Shown here: in pieces, positions 47,383-57,212 of the stretch
How the letters are laid out: the number at the start of each line of letters is the position of its first letter
Position numbering within the stretch: position 1 is the first letter of the stretch
NCBI GenBank assembly: GCA_965220465.1
Contig: CBDCPZ010000025.1
Coordinates: 620,001-684,000 of the forward strand
Length of the DNA: 64,000 nt
Origin: JAHDHW01 sp965220465
Lineage (GTDB): Bacteria > Bacteroidota > Bacteroidia > Chitinophagales > Saprospiraceae
Reading direction: 5' to 3'
The notes under the pieces: generated by a model
The model's database searches: none
The model's input: the letters and a program-made list of their open reading frames with translations, nothing else
Told to the model about the DNA's origin: nothing
Translations under genes and position numbers: made by a program

Positions 47383-48333
47383 ATGAATATCGCTGCTCCT
47401 TTGTTGAATCACCTGATAAACTTCGCTTTTTATCGCGGAATGAATCGCCAGGACTTAAAAAACCTGTTGTCTGAACCTAAATCTGATCTTTGTGCCAACG
47501 GAAGATTCGTTACAGCAGAAGAGTATTTGAAAGTGCTTGAAAAAATAGTAAAAACTCAAAACGACCCAAACCTTGGCTTGTCTTTTGGGTTCTATTTAAA
47601 TCTCAATGCCTTGGGGTTGATTCATACCATTTCATTGGCTACCACGAGCATCCAGCAAGCCTTAAAAATGTTAGAAGAATTTTTAGTAACGAATTTTCCA
47701 TTGATCAAAATCGAGCAGGTTCAAACAAAGGAAAAAATTCATTTTGAGTTGAAATCAACTATTGAAGATCCTGAAATCAGAAAGCAGTTAATCGACTCGA
47801 CATTTTGTTTTATTTTTCGGGAATTAAGTATGATGATAAATGCTAAAAACATAGGGTTGGCTTTGCCTTATGAAGATCAATCTCACTATATTTTGTTGTT
47901 CAAAAAAGGAATTCAAAAAGGCGAAGACCATACTTTTTCCATTGATCTAAAAACAGCTAACGGAACCATTAATCAAAAGAATTTTAAAGATCTGGAAATA
48001 TTGTTGCCACAGTTTTTAACAATGATCAATTCAAGTGAAATAGCTTATCCAGGTTTTGCTTTGAAAACGAGAAATATGATCCTAAATATGTGTTCACCAG
48101 AGCTACCTACATTAGAACAGGTTTACAAACAATTCAATATGAGCCAGCGAACTTTTCAGCGAAAATTAACTCAGGAAGGTTATTCTTTCCGGTCCATCAC
48201 TAATGAAATTAAAAAGGAATTAGCCACTTATCTTCGCGAAGGTAACAAAATGAAAACCCAGGATATCGCCTTGATTTTGGGCTATTCCGAGCCAAGTGCT
48301 TATCTCCATGCTGTTAAAAGCTGGTACAGGTAG
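47383..48333 (+). CDS. AraC-type transcriptional regulator
   Basis: A 316-residue regulator from ATG 47383 (MNIAAPLLNHLINF); a TTG nine codons upstream is less likely. The N-terminal region (about 1-190) resembles the AraC_binding_2/OruR-type ligand domain (LGLSFGFYLNLNALGLIHTI). The C-terminal domain has two helix-turn-helices, PTLEQVYKQFNMSQRTFQRK and MKTQDIALILGYSEPSAYLH. It ends abruptly at AVKSWYR, a few residues shorter than usual, and a dispersed repeat begins 12 bp after the stop. It is divergent from the IS-interrupted SRPBCC gene, which may be its target. Confidence 0.88.
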   Translation: MNIAAPLLNHLINFAFYRGMNRQDLKNLLSEPKSDLCANGRFVTAEEYLKVLEKIVKTQNDPNLGLSFGFYLNLNALGLIHTISLATTSIQQALKMLEEFLVTNFPLIKIEQVQTKEKIHFELKSTIEDPEIRKQLIDSTFCFIFRELSMMINAKNIGLALPYEDQSHYILLFKKGIQKGEDHTFSIDLKTANGTINQKNFKDLEILLPQFLTMINSSEIAYPGFALKTRNMILNMCSPELPTLEQVYKQFNMSQRTFQRKLTQEGYSFRSITNEIKKELATYLREGNKMKTQDIALILGYSEPSAYLHAVKSWYR

Positions 48334-48344
48334 TTTTCATTTTT

Positions 48345-48379
48345 GGAACGCGGATGACGCAGATCGAGCAGATTAAATC
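48345..48379. repeat. Dispersed repeat, half copy
   Basis: GGAACGCGGATGACGCAGAT followed by CGAGCAGATTAAATC, a half unit of the repeat seen at 35826-35920 and 51732-51763. It lies between the AraC-type gene and the 3' end of the gene ending at 48378. Confidence 0.7.
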
Positions 48380-49388
48380 AATGAACGAACTGTGATTTTA
48401 CTTCTCTTGGGTCTTCAATTATTTTGAAAAATTCTGAAATATATTTTACAGAAGCGGCGAGTGTATTTTTATTGAGCAAAGTGAAATTTCGGGTATATTC
48501 CATGGCCTCATCTTTGTGCGATTTGTAGTCTTCAACTTGTTTTTCAATTTCCATCCGGTTGCAGCCACTGATATTGAACCAACGATCTTTTACAGTTCGG
48601 ATAGGCATTTCAGGGTTTGGAATTGCATATCTGGCATCCACCAATCCGGAATAGTCAAAATCGTATGGAATTAAGAATGCTGCGTCCGAATTTTTCAGTT
48701 GAATAGCCATTAAATTATGCATGTGTAGCATGCTGTAATCCGTATTCCCGATCATGTATTGAAACATGCCCATCTGAAGGATATTTTCCCTTTCCACTTT
48801 TTTAAGGTCAACACTATCTGCTTCCAGTTCCACGGCATTCAATCTTTTTGCCAATTCTTTTTCACTTTCTATTAAAATACCATAACGTTTTTTCTTTTTA
48901 TTCTTTCTGGTATCGATATAATTGATCGTAAAAAGATGCACTCTGAAACTACTTTCAGTGATGATGTTGTACAATTTGTAAGCTAAATATTCTTTTAACA
49001 AAAGCTGCTCCGCAGCTTTCCCTCCCTGACATTGACAAACCAGTTTGTATTTGTCCGTCGACTTAAAACCATTTGCCTTCAAATCCGGTTTTAAAAAATT
49101 TAATTTCATAGAAGGAAAATAGCAGATTTTTTTTCGCATACTCCCCCTGGTCCTGACGGTTATTTCAAAACTTAATTTGGTATTATCAGCTTTATAAAAG
49201 GAAAGCTCTGCAGGTTGGTATTCTTCTTTGAAAGTATTTTTCTTAAGCTGCTTCATGTCCGTTTTCAGGGTAATTTCAGAAACATCATTTTGAACTAAGT
49301 ATTCGAAAAGGCTAAGTTTTTCTTTTTTTACCTGAGCACTTGAAAGGCCATAAAACATGGAAATGAAAACCAGAAGAATCAACCTCAT
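48378..49388 (-). CDS. Secreted protein of unknown function, possibly CotH-like
   Basis: A 336-residue protein with a signal peptide (MRLILLVFISMFYGLSSA). The middle has RTRGSMRKKICYFPSMKLNF, similar to the RGRGN-x-W motif region of CotH-family kinases. Further on it has QMGMFQYMIGNTDYSMLHMH and FLIPYDFDYSGLVDARYA, resembling the CotH NxD and PWDxD motifs. A distant CotH/secreted kinase-like fold is possible but unproven. It lies 56 bp downstream of the S9 peptidase gene on the same strand. Confidence 0.68.
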   Translation of the reverse strand: MRLILLVFISMFYGLSSAQVKKEKLSLFEYLVQNDVSEITLKTDMKQLKKNTFKEEYQPAELSFYKADNTKLSFEITVRTRGSMRKKICYFPSMKLNFLKPDLKANGFKSTDKYKLVCQCQGGKAAEQLLLKEYLAYKLYNIITESSFRVHLFTINYIDTRKNKKKKRYGILIESEKELAKRLNAVELEADSVDLKKVERENILQMGMFQYMIGNTDYSMLHMHNLMAIQLKNSDAAFLIPYDFDYSGLVDARYAIPNPEMPIRTVKDRWFNISGCNRMEIEKQVEDYKSHKDEAMEYTRNFTLLNKNTLAASVKYISEFFKIIEDPREVKSQFVH

Positions 49389-49444
49389 TATATTGGTTTT
49401 ATTATTTTATTTCCTGCTAAAATTAAGAACCTCCTCTGCACTTT

Positions 49445-51475
49445 TTATCTATACTTTTCAAACCAGGCCAAAATATGATCAATCTTGGTTATCATCTGAC
49501 TGGGACGGTTTGAAATATTGTGAGAAGAGCCTGGAACCTCCACTAAAGCAGTTTCTATTTTTCGGATTTTTAAAGCATGATACAATTGCTTGGCTTCTGA
49601 CAATGGTGTTCGCAAATCTGCTGTACCAACCATTACCAAAGTTGGTGTTTCAACATTTCCAACCAAGGATATCGGTGAATATTTCAAATAAATATCCATA
49701 TTTTCCCAGGGTTGTCCGGGGTACCGATAATTCGCGTACCAAAAATGATTATCCGCTGTCAATGTTTTGCTGATCCAATTCATAACAGGTTTTACTACTG
49801 CGGCGGCGCGAAAGCGATTATTTTTTCCAATAATCCATGCGGTCATAATGCCTCCGGCACTTCCTCCTGTAACAAACAAACTATCCTCTGAGGTGTACCC
49901 TTTTTTAAGTATTTCATCAACGCCATCCATCACATCCTGATAATCATCACCGGGATAATCATGGTACAACAAATTGCCAAATGCTTCGCCGTAACCTGTG
50001 CTCCCACGCGGATTTGGATAAAAAACAACGTAGCCGGCGCTCGCAAAAAGCTGGATTTCCGGTGAAAATCGATCTCCATAATTCGAAATCGGGCCTCCAT
50101 GATTTTCAACCAATAATGGGTATTTTTTATTTTCATCAAAAAAGGGTGGTTTTACAATCCAGCCCTGAACAGCGATTCCATCCACTGAGGATTTATACCA
50201 AATCTCCTCCACCTTTCCCAGCTCCCGAAAATTCAATACATCTTCGTTGAGCGAGGTGATCAAATTTACTTTTTGAGTCCCTTTTGAAACGATGCCGATA
50301 TCTGCCGGATGATAAGGAGTGCAAACCGTGTAAGCAATTTTTCCGGATGCAGCTATGGAAAACGAGCCTCCGCCGTATGGCCTTCCGATGGTTGTTCCGC
50401 CAAGATTGCTGGCAATTAGGCTGGTTTGGCCGGAAAGCGTGGTGTAACCAATTTTGGAATTTCCTTTGTCATTGTATTGAAAATAAAAGCCTGTTCCATT
50501 TTCATCCCAAACTAAGTCCGAAATGGCACGATCAAGGTTTGTCGTAATTTCCTTTTTATTTGAACCATCAAAGTTCATCAGATAGATTTCATTCACCTGA
50601 TAGGTTTGAATTTTATCATCAAAACCTAAATACGCGATTTGTTTTCCATTTGGTGAAATCACGGGGTTTTCGTCAGGTCCTTTCCGGTCAGTTAACGCAG
50701 TTATTGTTCCGTCATTTACAGCTACCGAATATATTTCTGAATTGCGATAATCGTACTCCCAGTCATCGTTGAGATTGCTTGAAAAAATAAGCTTTTTACC
50801 ATCATTTGACCAATGCGGAGCATCACCGTGATTGAAATCCCCTGAAGTAATTTGCCTTGCTGAACCACCATCGGCAGGAACAACAAAAAGATGTGAAAAG
50901 CCTGGTTCCAGATAACCGGAACCATCTGCCTCATGCTTCACACGAGTGATCACTTTTGGGTGATCTGCCCATTCGGCGCCTTTGGGCTTTTTAGGTGCTT
51001 TAACTAATGAAGGTTCATCAGCAGGAACGAGCTTCGAAAAAGCCAGTTGTGTTCCATCAGGTGACCAAGTCAACGCTTTTGGAGAACGGTCCAGTTGCGT
51101 AAGGCGGGCAATTTTACCATTTTTCAACCAATACATAAAAATTTCTGCTCCGTGATCTGTTGAACCTACAAAAGCGATCCGGCTTCCATCAGGTGACCAC
51201 TTTGGGCTGGATTCATTGATATCCCAGCTTGTCAGTTTTTCATGAGAAGAACCATCGCTATTGACGAGCCAAAGCCTTGACTGCTTTCGATCTTTCATAA
51301 TGTCCATTCCTTTTCTTTCATAGACCACCATCTTCCCATCGGGAGAAATTTCGGGGCTTGAGGCCCATTCCAGGGCAAAGACATCCATGTTGGAAAAGGT
51401 CATTTTAACCTGACTAAATGTTGGAAAAGATAAAAAGACAGAAAATAAAAAAGAGAGTAAAATGTGGAATCGCAT
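49445..51475 (-). CDS. S9-family prolyl oligopeptidase-type serine peptidase
   Basis: A 676-residue secreted or periplasmic peptidase. A signal peptide (MRFHILLSFLFSVFLSFPTF) precedes a seven-bladed beta-propeller of PD40-like repeats (SPDGKMVVYER, WSPDGSRIAFVGS, WSPDGTQLAFSK). The alpha/beta-hydrolase domain follows from about residue 430 with the nucleophile in GGSAGGIMT near 538, Asp in GTADLRTPL near 619 and His in PGSSHNISN near 653. It cleaves short peptides, often dipeptides or acyl-peptides; specificity unknown. It forms a small same-strand cluster with the gene downstream. Confidence 0.94.
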   Translation of the reverse strand: MRFHILLSFLFSVFLSFPTFSQVKMTFSNMDVFALEWASSPEISPDGKMVVYERKGMDIMKDRKQSRLWLVNSDGSSHEKLTSWDINESSPKWSPDGSRIAFVGSTDHGAEIFMYWLKNGKIARLTQLDRSPKALTWSPDGTQLAFSKLVPADEPSLVKAPKKPKGAEWADHPKVITRVKHEADGSGYLEPGFSHLFVVPADGGSARQITSGDFNHGDAPHWSNDGKKLIFSSNLNDDWEYDYRNSEIYSVAVNDGTITALTDRKGPDENPVISPNGKQIAYLGFDDKIQTYQVNEIYLMNFDGSNKKEITTNLDRAISDLVWDENGTGFYFQYNDKGNSKIGYTTLSGQTSLIASNLGGTTIGRPYGGGSFSIAASGKIAYTVCTPYHPADIGIVSKGTQKVNLITSLNEDVLNFRELGKVEEIWYKSSVDGIAVQGWIVKPPFFDENKKYPLLVENHGGPISNYGDRFSPEIQLFASAGYVVFYPNPRGSTGYGEAFGNLLYHDYPGDDYQDVMDGVDEILKKGYTSEDSLFVTGGSAGGIMTAWIIGKNNRFRAAAVVKPVMNWISKTLTADNHFWYANYRYPGQPWENMDIYLKYSPISLVGNVETPTLVMVGTADLRTPLSEAKQLYHALKIRKIETALVEVPGSSHNISNRPSQMITKIDHILAWFEKYR

Positions 51476-51731
51476 TGGTAAATATTAAGGTTTGATGAAG
51501 AAGTTATTTAAAAATGTATCTTAATGTTTACAGACAAAGCATTGACAGTCAAATACTTCCCTTTTTTATTGTCCATAGCTTTGGCTATGAATGTAAAAAG
51601 AACTTCGTCTTGACTTCCAAGCCTTTATCTTCAAGTATCAACATAATTTTTAAACAACTTCAAAATAAAACCCAATTTAGGAAACTGCATTTTAGTATTT
51701 CAAAAATTGTGGCTTAAAATATTTTTTTAAT

Positions 51732-51763
51732 GGAACGCAGATAAGGCAGATCGAGCGGATTTT
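51732..51763. repeat. Dispersed repeat, half copy
   Basis: GGAACGCAGATAAGGCAGAT followed by CGAGCGGATTTT, a third copy of the unit at 35826 and 48345. It lies in the 371-bp gap upstream of the S9 gene and downstream of the M16 gene, which otherwise holds only a small hairpin (CATAGC/GCTATG near 51574) and the terminator at 51795. Confidence 0.7.
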
Positions 51764-51794
51764 CATTTTCACACTTTTTAGGATGCTGTACAAA

Positions 51795-51829
51795 AAAAAC
51801 GAGCCTTTGAAAATCAAAGGCTCGTTTTT
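51795..51829 (-). terminator. Terminator of the M16 peptidase gene
   Basis: A perfect 16-bp stem (51795-51810 and 51814-51829, core CGAGCCTTTGA) with a 3-nt loop, flanked by A- and T-runs on both sides. On the minus strand it is followed by a T-run, about 18 bp after the M16 stop. Confidence 0.9.
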
Positions 51830-51846
51830 AAGCTTATTTATAATCC

Positions 51847-54690
51847 TTAAGGTTTGATCATTGTTGGTTCCCCTTTTTCATTGAGGTCAATCACTTCGTA
51901 GCCCAATTTTTCAAGTCCTGGACGAACAGAAGCGCTATCACCCACTACCATGATGCACATATTTTCCGTCTTTATGTGCTTTTTAGCGAGTTTATTGATT
52001 TCTTCTTTCGTAATCGTATTGATGATTTCTGTTTGTTCATCTACGAAAGATGCAGGAAGATCATAATGAACAATTCTTCGAAGGAATCCAGCTTTTTGCC
52101 ACGGTGTTTCATAGCTTCTGGCATCCCGCTGGCTGATCGAATTTCTCATAAATGACAATTCTTCATCAGTGATCCCATCCTTTTCATAATTTTTCAATTC
52201 TTTCATGATCTCAACCACACTACTATCTGTGGCTACAGCTTTTACACCGGCACTTGCTGTGTACGCCCCCGGATCATCACCTGATGAGAAATAAGATCTG
52301 GCACCATAAGTCCAGCCTTTGTCTTCTCTCAAATTCAAATTGATTCTACTGTTGAAAGCACCTCCAAGTGGGAAATTCATCAGGTAAGACTTGAAATATT
52401 CACCAGTAGCGTCGTATTCCATGTCCGTCAAATAACCGATTCTGATTTGGGATTGCGGAGCGTCAGTTTTGTCTACGAGATAAATTTTCGTTTTATCTGC
52501 TTTTGGTGCTTTTGGCAAATCAGGAATAGCGACTTCTTTTTTAGTCCAGTTTTTCAAAAAATCGAGCTGGGGCAGTACTTCTTCTTGTGAAATATCTCCG
52601 ACAATTACTAGTTCTGAAACACTTGGAGAGTAATTTTTCTCATAAAAAGACTTTACATCATCAATCATAATATTGTTCACAGATTGCTCAACGCCACTGC
52701 TCGGGACGGAATAAATGTGGTCGCTTCCGTATAACAACCGATTATACACTTGTCTGGCAATACTTCCAGGATCTTTTTGACTTGCTTTTATTCCTTCCAA
52801 TTGCTGCTTTTTATTACGCTCAAAATCATCTTCTTTAAAAGCTGGATGCATCAAAACCTCTTCAGCAAGTTCCAAGGTTCTATCGATATTCTTTTTTAAA
52901 GTCCTGATATTCAAGGTAGTAGTTGTGTTACTTGCATAAACACTGATGCTGCTCCCAATCTTATCCAATTCATTTTGAATCTCCTCAGATGTATAATTTT
53001 CAGTAGATTCATTAAGCATATCTGCAGTAAGCACGGCAGTTCCGGATTTCAAAATATCATTGGTATTCATTTTATGCCCTCCGTTAATCGTTAATTGCAA
53101 ACTGACCACCGGAATTTCATCGCTATCCGTACCAATTATTTTTAGGCCGTTGTCAAATGTTGTATTCCAAAATTCAGGAACTTTAACTATTGGATTCGGC
53201 CCCAATGGAGGCCTTTTGCTTCGATCAAATTCATCGCCTTCAGGGCGCTTGTAAACCAAACCTTCATAATCTGTTTTATCAAAAGCACTTTCCCCTTCCA
53301 TTGGAATTTCATAGCTGTCAGGCTTTGCGGGGACTGCTTCTTCGCTTTCAAGTACACTGAGGACAACCGCTGGTTTTCCTTTTATATAAGTATTAAAAAC
53401 CCGCATGACATCTTCTTTTGTCACACTCATGTATCGTTCGATATCGCCTTTGATCGAATTGGGATTTCCCTGGAAAGTCTCATAACTGGCCAATTGAGAA
53501 ACCTTCCCGCTTACGCTGGCTAAACGGTTGACAAAACTTGCTTCCTGGTTTGCTTTGAATTTTTCAATATCCTCATCCATTACTCCTTTTTCAGCAAAAT
53601 CGGCTAAAATTGTATAAACTTCTGCTTCAAAATCTGAAAGGGTCTGCCCAGGGAATGGTAAAACAAACATGCTAAACTCTCCTGCCAATTCACTTGCAGG
53701 GTTACTACAAGTTGCCTGAATCGCTTTTTGCGTTAACACAAAGTTTTTATAAAAATAGCTACTCTTTCCCTGCCCTAAAATCTCGGCAAGACAATCTAAT
53801 GGAGCTTCATCTTTATGGAATCTTGGAACCGTCGGATAAGTAAGCACTACGGCCGGAAATCGTATAAAATTATCTACGTAAGACACATATCGGTTTTCTT
53901 CCAAAACCGGCGCATCAAGCTTCATTGGATTTACTTCAGGGCCGCGAGGAATAACACCAAAGTATTTTTCCACCATTTTGATCACATCTTGCGGATTCAC
54001 ATCACCACCGATGGTCAATGTCGCATTATTTGGGCCATACCATCTCATGAAAAAACGCTTGAGGTCCTCAACATTTACTCTATCCAGATCTTCAAGCCTT
54101 CCGATGGTAAGCCAGGAATATGGATGACCATAAGGATAAAGCGCTCCAGCATTGATTTCGCGGTATTTACCATACGGGCGATTATCATAACTTTGGCCTT
54201 TTTCATTTTTCACAGTGGCACGTTGCACTTCAAATTTTTGCTGAGTAACTGCGTCCAAAAAGAAACCCATTCGATCAGCTTCCAGCCAAAGCATTGTTTC
54301 CAATTGATTACTCGGAACCGTCTCAAAATAATTCGTCCGGTCTCGGTTGGTTGTACCATTCAGCGTTCCTCCTGATTCAGTAACAATTCCAAAATGTTCT
54401 TCATCTGCAACGTTTTCAGAACCCTGAAACATCATGTGCTCAAAAAAATGAGCGAATCCGGATTTGTTTAATTCTTCTCTTGCAGAACCTACGTGGTAAG
54501 TCACATCAACGTGAACCAATGGATCAGAATGATCTTCGTGGATAATTAAAGTCAGTCCGTTTTCGAGTTCATATTTCTCGTAAGGAATAACTATTTCTTC
54601 GCCTTTCTTACCCACTTTTTCAATGAGTACTGTTTGCGACCAAAGAAATGAAGACATAAGCATAAATGCTAGAATAAAGCTATTTTTCAT
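51847..54690 (-). CDS. M16-family (insulinase/pitrilysin) zinc peptidase
   Basis: A 947-residue two-domain peptidase with a signal peptide (MKNSFILAFMLMSSFLWSQ). The zinc-binding motif is His81-Phe-Phe-Glu84-His85 with the third ligand near Glu163 (VKNEKGQSYDNRPYGK). The second M16 repeat, from about residue 505 (WNTTFDNGLKIIGTDSDE), has no HxxEH and would be the inactive clamp half, as in the family. Family members degrade peptides in the periplasm. It is a single gene behind a strong terminator. Confidence 0.94.
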   Translation of the reverse strand: MKNSFILAFMLMSSFLWSQTVLIEKVGKKGEEIVIPYEKYELENGLTLIIHEDHSDPLVHVDVTYHVGSAREELNKSGFAHFFEHMMFQGSENVADEEHFGIVTESGGTLNGTTNRDRTNYFETVPSNQLETMLWLEADRMGFFLDAVTQQKFEVQRATVKNEKGQSYDNRPYGKYREINAGALYPYGHPYSWLTIGRLEDLDRVNVEDLKRFFMRWYGPNNATLTIGGDVNPQDVIKMVEKYFGVIPRGPEVNPMKLDAPVLEENRYVSYVDNFIRFPAVVLTYPTVPRFHKDEAPLDCLAEILGQGKSSYFYKNFVLTQKAIQATCSNPASELAGEFSMFVLPFPGQTLSDFEAEVYTILADFAEKGVMDEDIEKFKANQEASFVNRLASVSGKVSQLASYETFQGNPNSIKGDIERYMSVTKEDVMRVFNTYIKGKPAVVLSVLESEEAVPAKPDSYEIPMEGESAFDKTDYEGLVYKRPEGDEFDRSKRPPLGPNPIVKVPEFWNTTFDNGLKIIGTDSDEIPVVSLQLTINGGHKMNTNDILKSGTAVLTADMLNESTENYTSEEIQNELDKIGSSISVYASNTTTTLNIRTLKKNIDRTLELAEEVLMHPAFKEDDFERNKKQQLEGIKASQKDPGSIARQVYNRLLYGSDHIYSVPSSGVEQSVNNIMIDDVKSFYEKNYSPSVSELVIVGDISQEEVLPQLDFLKNWTKKEVAIPDLPKAPKADKTKIYLVDKTDAPQSQIRIGYLTDMEYDATGEYFKSYLMNFPLGGAFNSRINLNLREDKGWTYGARSYFSSGDDPGAYTASAGVKAVATDSSVVEIMKELKNYEKDGITDEELSFMRNSISQRDARSYETPWQKAGFLRRIVHYDLPASFVDEQTEIINTITKEEINKLAKKHIKTENMCIMVVGDSASVRPGLEKLGYEVIDLNEKGEPTMIKP

Positions 54691-55139
54691 ATTTTTTATG
54701 AGTTTATTAAAGATAGGTTATTAAAGATTTAATTTAAAAATACGCATTGGTCGTATTGATTATTTGAAATATAAAAAAATACAAACCTGCTGAAATTGTT
54801 TTGGCCGCGAAAGATAATGAAAACAAAAGGACTTCCATTAAAGCCAAAAAGTTTTTTTAGTAAGATTTCTTGCCTTTCTTGAAAAAAGGGTGTAATCGAT
54901 TTTGTCAAATTCCTTTGCAGAACGCTTTCATCCTTTAAAAGGGATATCTGCCTTCCACAAGAAAAGGAAATACACCCAAAAAAAGCAAAGCCAAAAATAT
55001 TGTTGGAAAAATTTCTACCAATAGTTTGAATGTATCTACCGAATGGCGATGTTCTTTAAACCCCAATGATTTTTAATTGAATTTATCTACAAAGGCTGGT
55101 GTTTCCAATATCCAATTTCAAAGACGAAAAAAGATGATC
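54691..55139. other. Intergenic region, one possible small membrane ORF
   Basis: This 449-bp gap between the M16 gene start and the LRR-protein stop shows no clear gene. A minus-strand frame at 54935-55066 could encode 43 residues from a TTG, with a hydrophobic span (VEIFPTIFLALLFLGVFPFL). It lies just downstream of the LRR gene on the same strand. I give it low weight because it has no ATG and no visible conserved context. Confidence 0.2.
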
Positions 55140-57212
55140 TTATTGTTTCACTATTCGTTTTACAATGGTATTTTGAGTGGTTTGAATGATGAAAAAATAT
55201 ATGCCAATTGGTTGGTCGGACAGGTTGATCGTTTGATGAGTTGTCAGATTTTTTGAATGAATCAAACGTCCCATTCCATCCGTTATTTTCAGATTGACTT
55301 CTCCTAAAATATTGTTCATTATTTCCACATTTCCATTGGTGGGATTAGGCTGGATGACCAGCCCACCAAATTCTACATTGATACTAATAACCGCAGAATG
55401 TTCAAAACCTCCATCAAAATCAACTTGTTTTAACCGATAATAATTTATGCCTTGCGCTGGCTCCCGGTGGAGAAAATAATACTCCTGGCTTTGCGAAGTT
55501 GTACCCTTTCCCTCAATTTTTCCTATAGGACTAAATTGCTTTCCATCCACACTATGTTCAATTTGGAAATAGTCGTTGTTCATTTCAGAAGCAGTTTTCC
55601 AGCTAAGCGCAGCATTTCCTCCAACTTCTTTTCCTGAAAAATGGATTAACTCAACAGGCAAAAGAAGCAGACAAGCTGCCTCTACTTCTGATTCATCAAC
55701 ACATCCCATGGCATTTCCTGATATTGACACTGGACCGCTATTTTCAAGATAACTGCAAATATTTTTAAGCTCACAAGAAGACAGGTTAGTCGAATTTTCA
55801 ATTATTAGGTTAGTAATCGTTGTATAATCTATACTTTCCAAACCAGTAAGGCTGGTTAACATTCCATTATTAGAAATAGTAATACTTCCATCAATAGCGG
55901 CTATTTTTTCCAAACCACTCAAACTAGTTAAAGCGTCATTATTTGAAACCTGAAGGAATCCGCCAAGGGACCTGATCTTACTTAAAGCAGAAATATCAGA
56001 TAAAGAATTGTTCGAATCAATATAAAGATCTCCATTAAGACAAGTAATGTTTTCCAAACCACTCAAATTGGTCAAAGAATTATTTGATTGAATGGTTAAA
56101 GATCTACGTATTGAAGTAATTTGGTTCAAACCATCAAGATTAGTGATGTCTGTTGCGCCAGATTCAATCGTAACATTTCCTTCAATATTTTGGCAGCCCG
56201 GATAGTTTGTGGCAAAATTATCAATATCACTTTGAGACTCAAATACAATCCCTAATGGTAAACAAGAATCATCTGTATCTACCTCAACGTCTTTCCAAAG
56301 CTCAAAGTCATCCCAAAAGACATTCAGCAAACCTCCATTGTCTCTGACGTAATCAACTATTTCATCATCACAGTAAAGTTTTATAGGATTTATATGACTT
56401 AACCCATCTGGATTGGGATCATCAGGATGGTGGGTAAAATTTCTAACATTTAGGACCGTGGTTTCAGGATCTCCATCAGGTGTTATAGTTAAAACAAATC
56501 GCCCTGAGCAGTCATCTCCTTCAACAAAATATACTTTTAAAGTCATCCATTTTTGTACAGGAACTATAAAGTCAGGATTGATGACATCATAAATATGTTC
56601 GCCCCATTTGTCTAATGCTTCGTCACGAACCTGCCCGGTTATGCTTATTTTTAATGAATCCTCCGTTTCTAATACTTTAGCTAAATTCACTTTTATCCGA
56701 AACATATAATCCTCTTCTGACCAGTTTGCGTTGTTCCAAAACTCCATTAAAGTCATAAAACTAAAATCATCATCCATCTCTTTCAGCAAGTTGAAATCTC
56801 CGGGCAGGAACAAGCGAACAGAATAATAAATATTATGAAGTCCGGTGTTGTCATAAATGTTTCCCTGAATTCTTCCATTATTTCCAGAATTGGGATTCTC
56901 TATCCAAAACTGCAGGGCATTGTTTGAAGGATTTATTGGATCAGGAACTATTTCCGCCAAACGATCTGTTTCATCACCTCCTTTAAATTGAATTTTGAAA
57001 GTACCTATATTTGGATGATCGTCCAGATGGTTTTCCCAATCATTTGGTGCGCTTACTGATGCATCGACCCCAATAATATCAACACTGCTGCTATCATGAT
57101 CAATAGTATCTGTAGCTGGTTCAAACCCAGAATTAAAAATCAATTCGGGAGATTGAGCAAATAGATTCAAATGCAGAAAAAGAAATAAGAATAGAGTAAG
57201 TCGTTTCATCAT
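55140..57212 (-). CDS. Secreted protein: lyase-like N-domain, leucine-rich repeats, T9SS type A sorting domain
   Basis: A 690-residue protein with a signal peptide (MMKRLTLFLFLFLHLNLFAQ). Residues about 21-330 resemble a concanavalin-like polysaccharide-lyase or lectin sandwich (LQFWIENPNSGNNGRIQGNI, FWDDFELWKDVE). Residues about 335-510 hold receptor-L/LRR-like repeats (NLDGLNQITSIRRSLTIQSN, NLSGLENITCLNGDLYI, SLSGLEKIAAIDGSITI). Residues about 600-690 are a type A sorting domain (LVIQPNPTNGNVEI to IVKRIVKQ) that directs T9SS export. A surface carbohydrate role is plausible but catalytic residues were not identified. Confidence 0.85.
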   Translation of the reverse strand: MMKRLTLFLFLFLHLNLFAQSPELIFNSGFEPATDTIDHDSSSVDIIGVDASVSAPNDWENHLDDHPNIGTFKIQFKGGDETDRLAEIVPDPINPSNNALQFWIENPNSGNNGRIQGNIYDNTGLHNIYYSVRLFLPGDFNLLKEMDDDFSFMTLMEFWNNANWSEEDYMFRIKVNLAKVLETEDSLKISITGQVRDEALDKWGEHIYDVINPDFIVPVQKWMTLKVYFVEGDDCSGRFVLTITPDGDPETTVLNVRNFTHHPDDPNPDGLSHINPIKLYCDDEIVDYVRDNGGLLNVFWDDFELWKDVEVDTDDSCLPLGIVFESQSDIDNFATNYPGCQNIEGNVTIESGATDITNLDGLNQITSIRRSLTIQSNNSLTNLSGLENITCLNGDLYIDSNNSLSDISALSKIRSLGGFLQVSNNDALTSLSGLEKIAAIDGSITISNNGMLTSLTGLESIDYTTITNLIIENSTNLSSCELKNICSYLENSGPVSISGNAMGCVDESEVEAACLLLLPVELIHFSGKEVGGNAALSWKTASEMNNDYFQIEHSVDGKQFSPIGKIEGKGTTSQSQEYYFLHREPAQGINYYRLKQVDFDGGFEHSAVISINVEFGGLVIQPNPTNGNVEIMNNILGEVNLKITDGMGRLIHSKNLTTHQTINLSDQPIGIYFFIIQTTQNTIVKRIVKQ

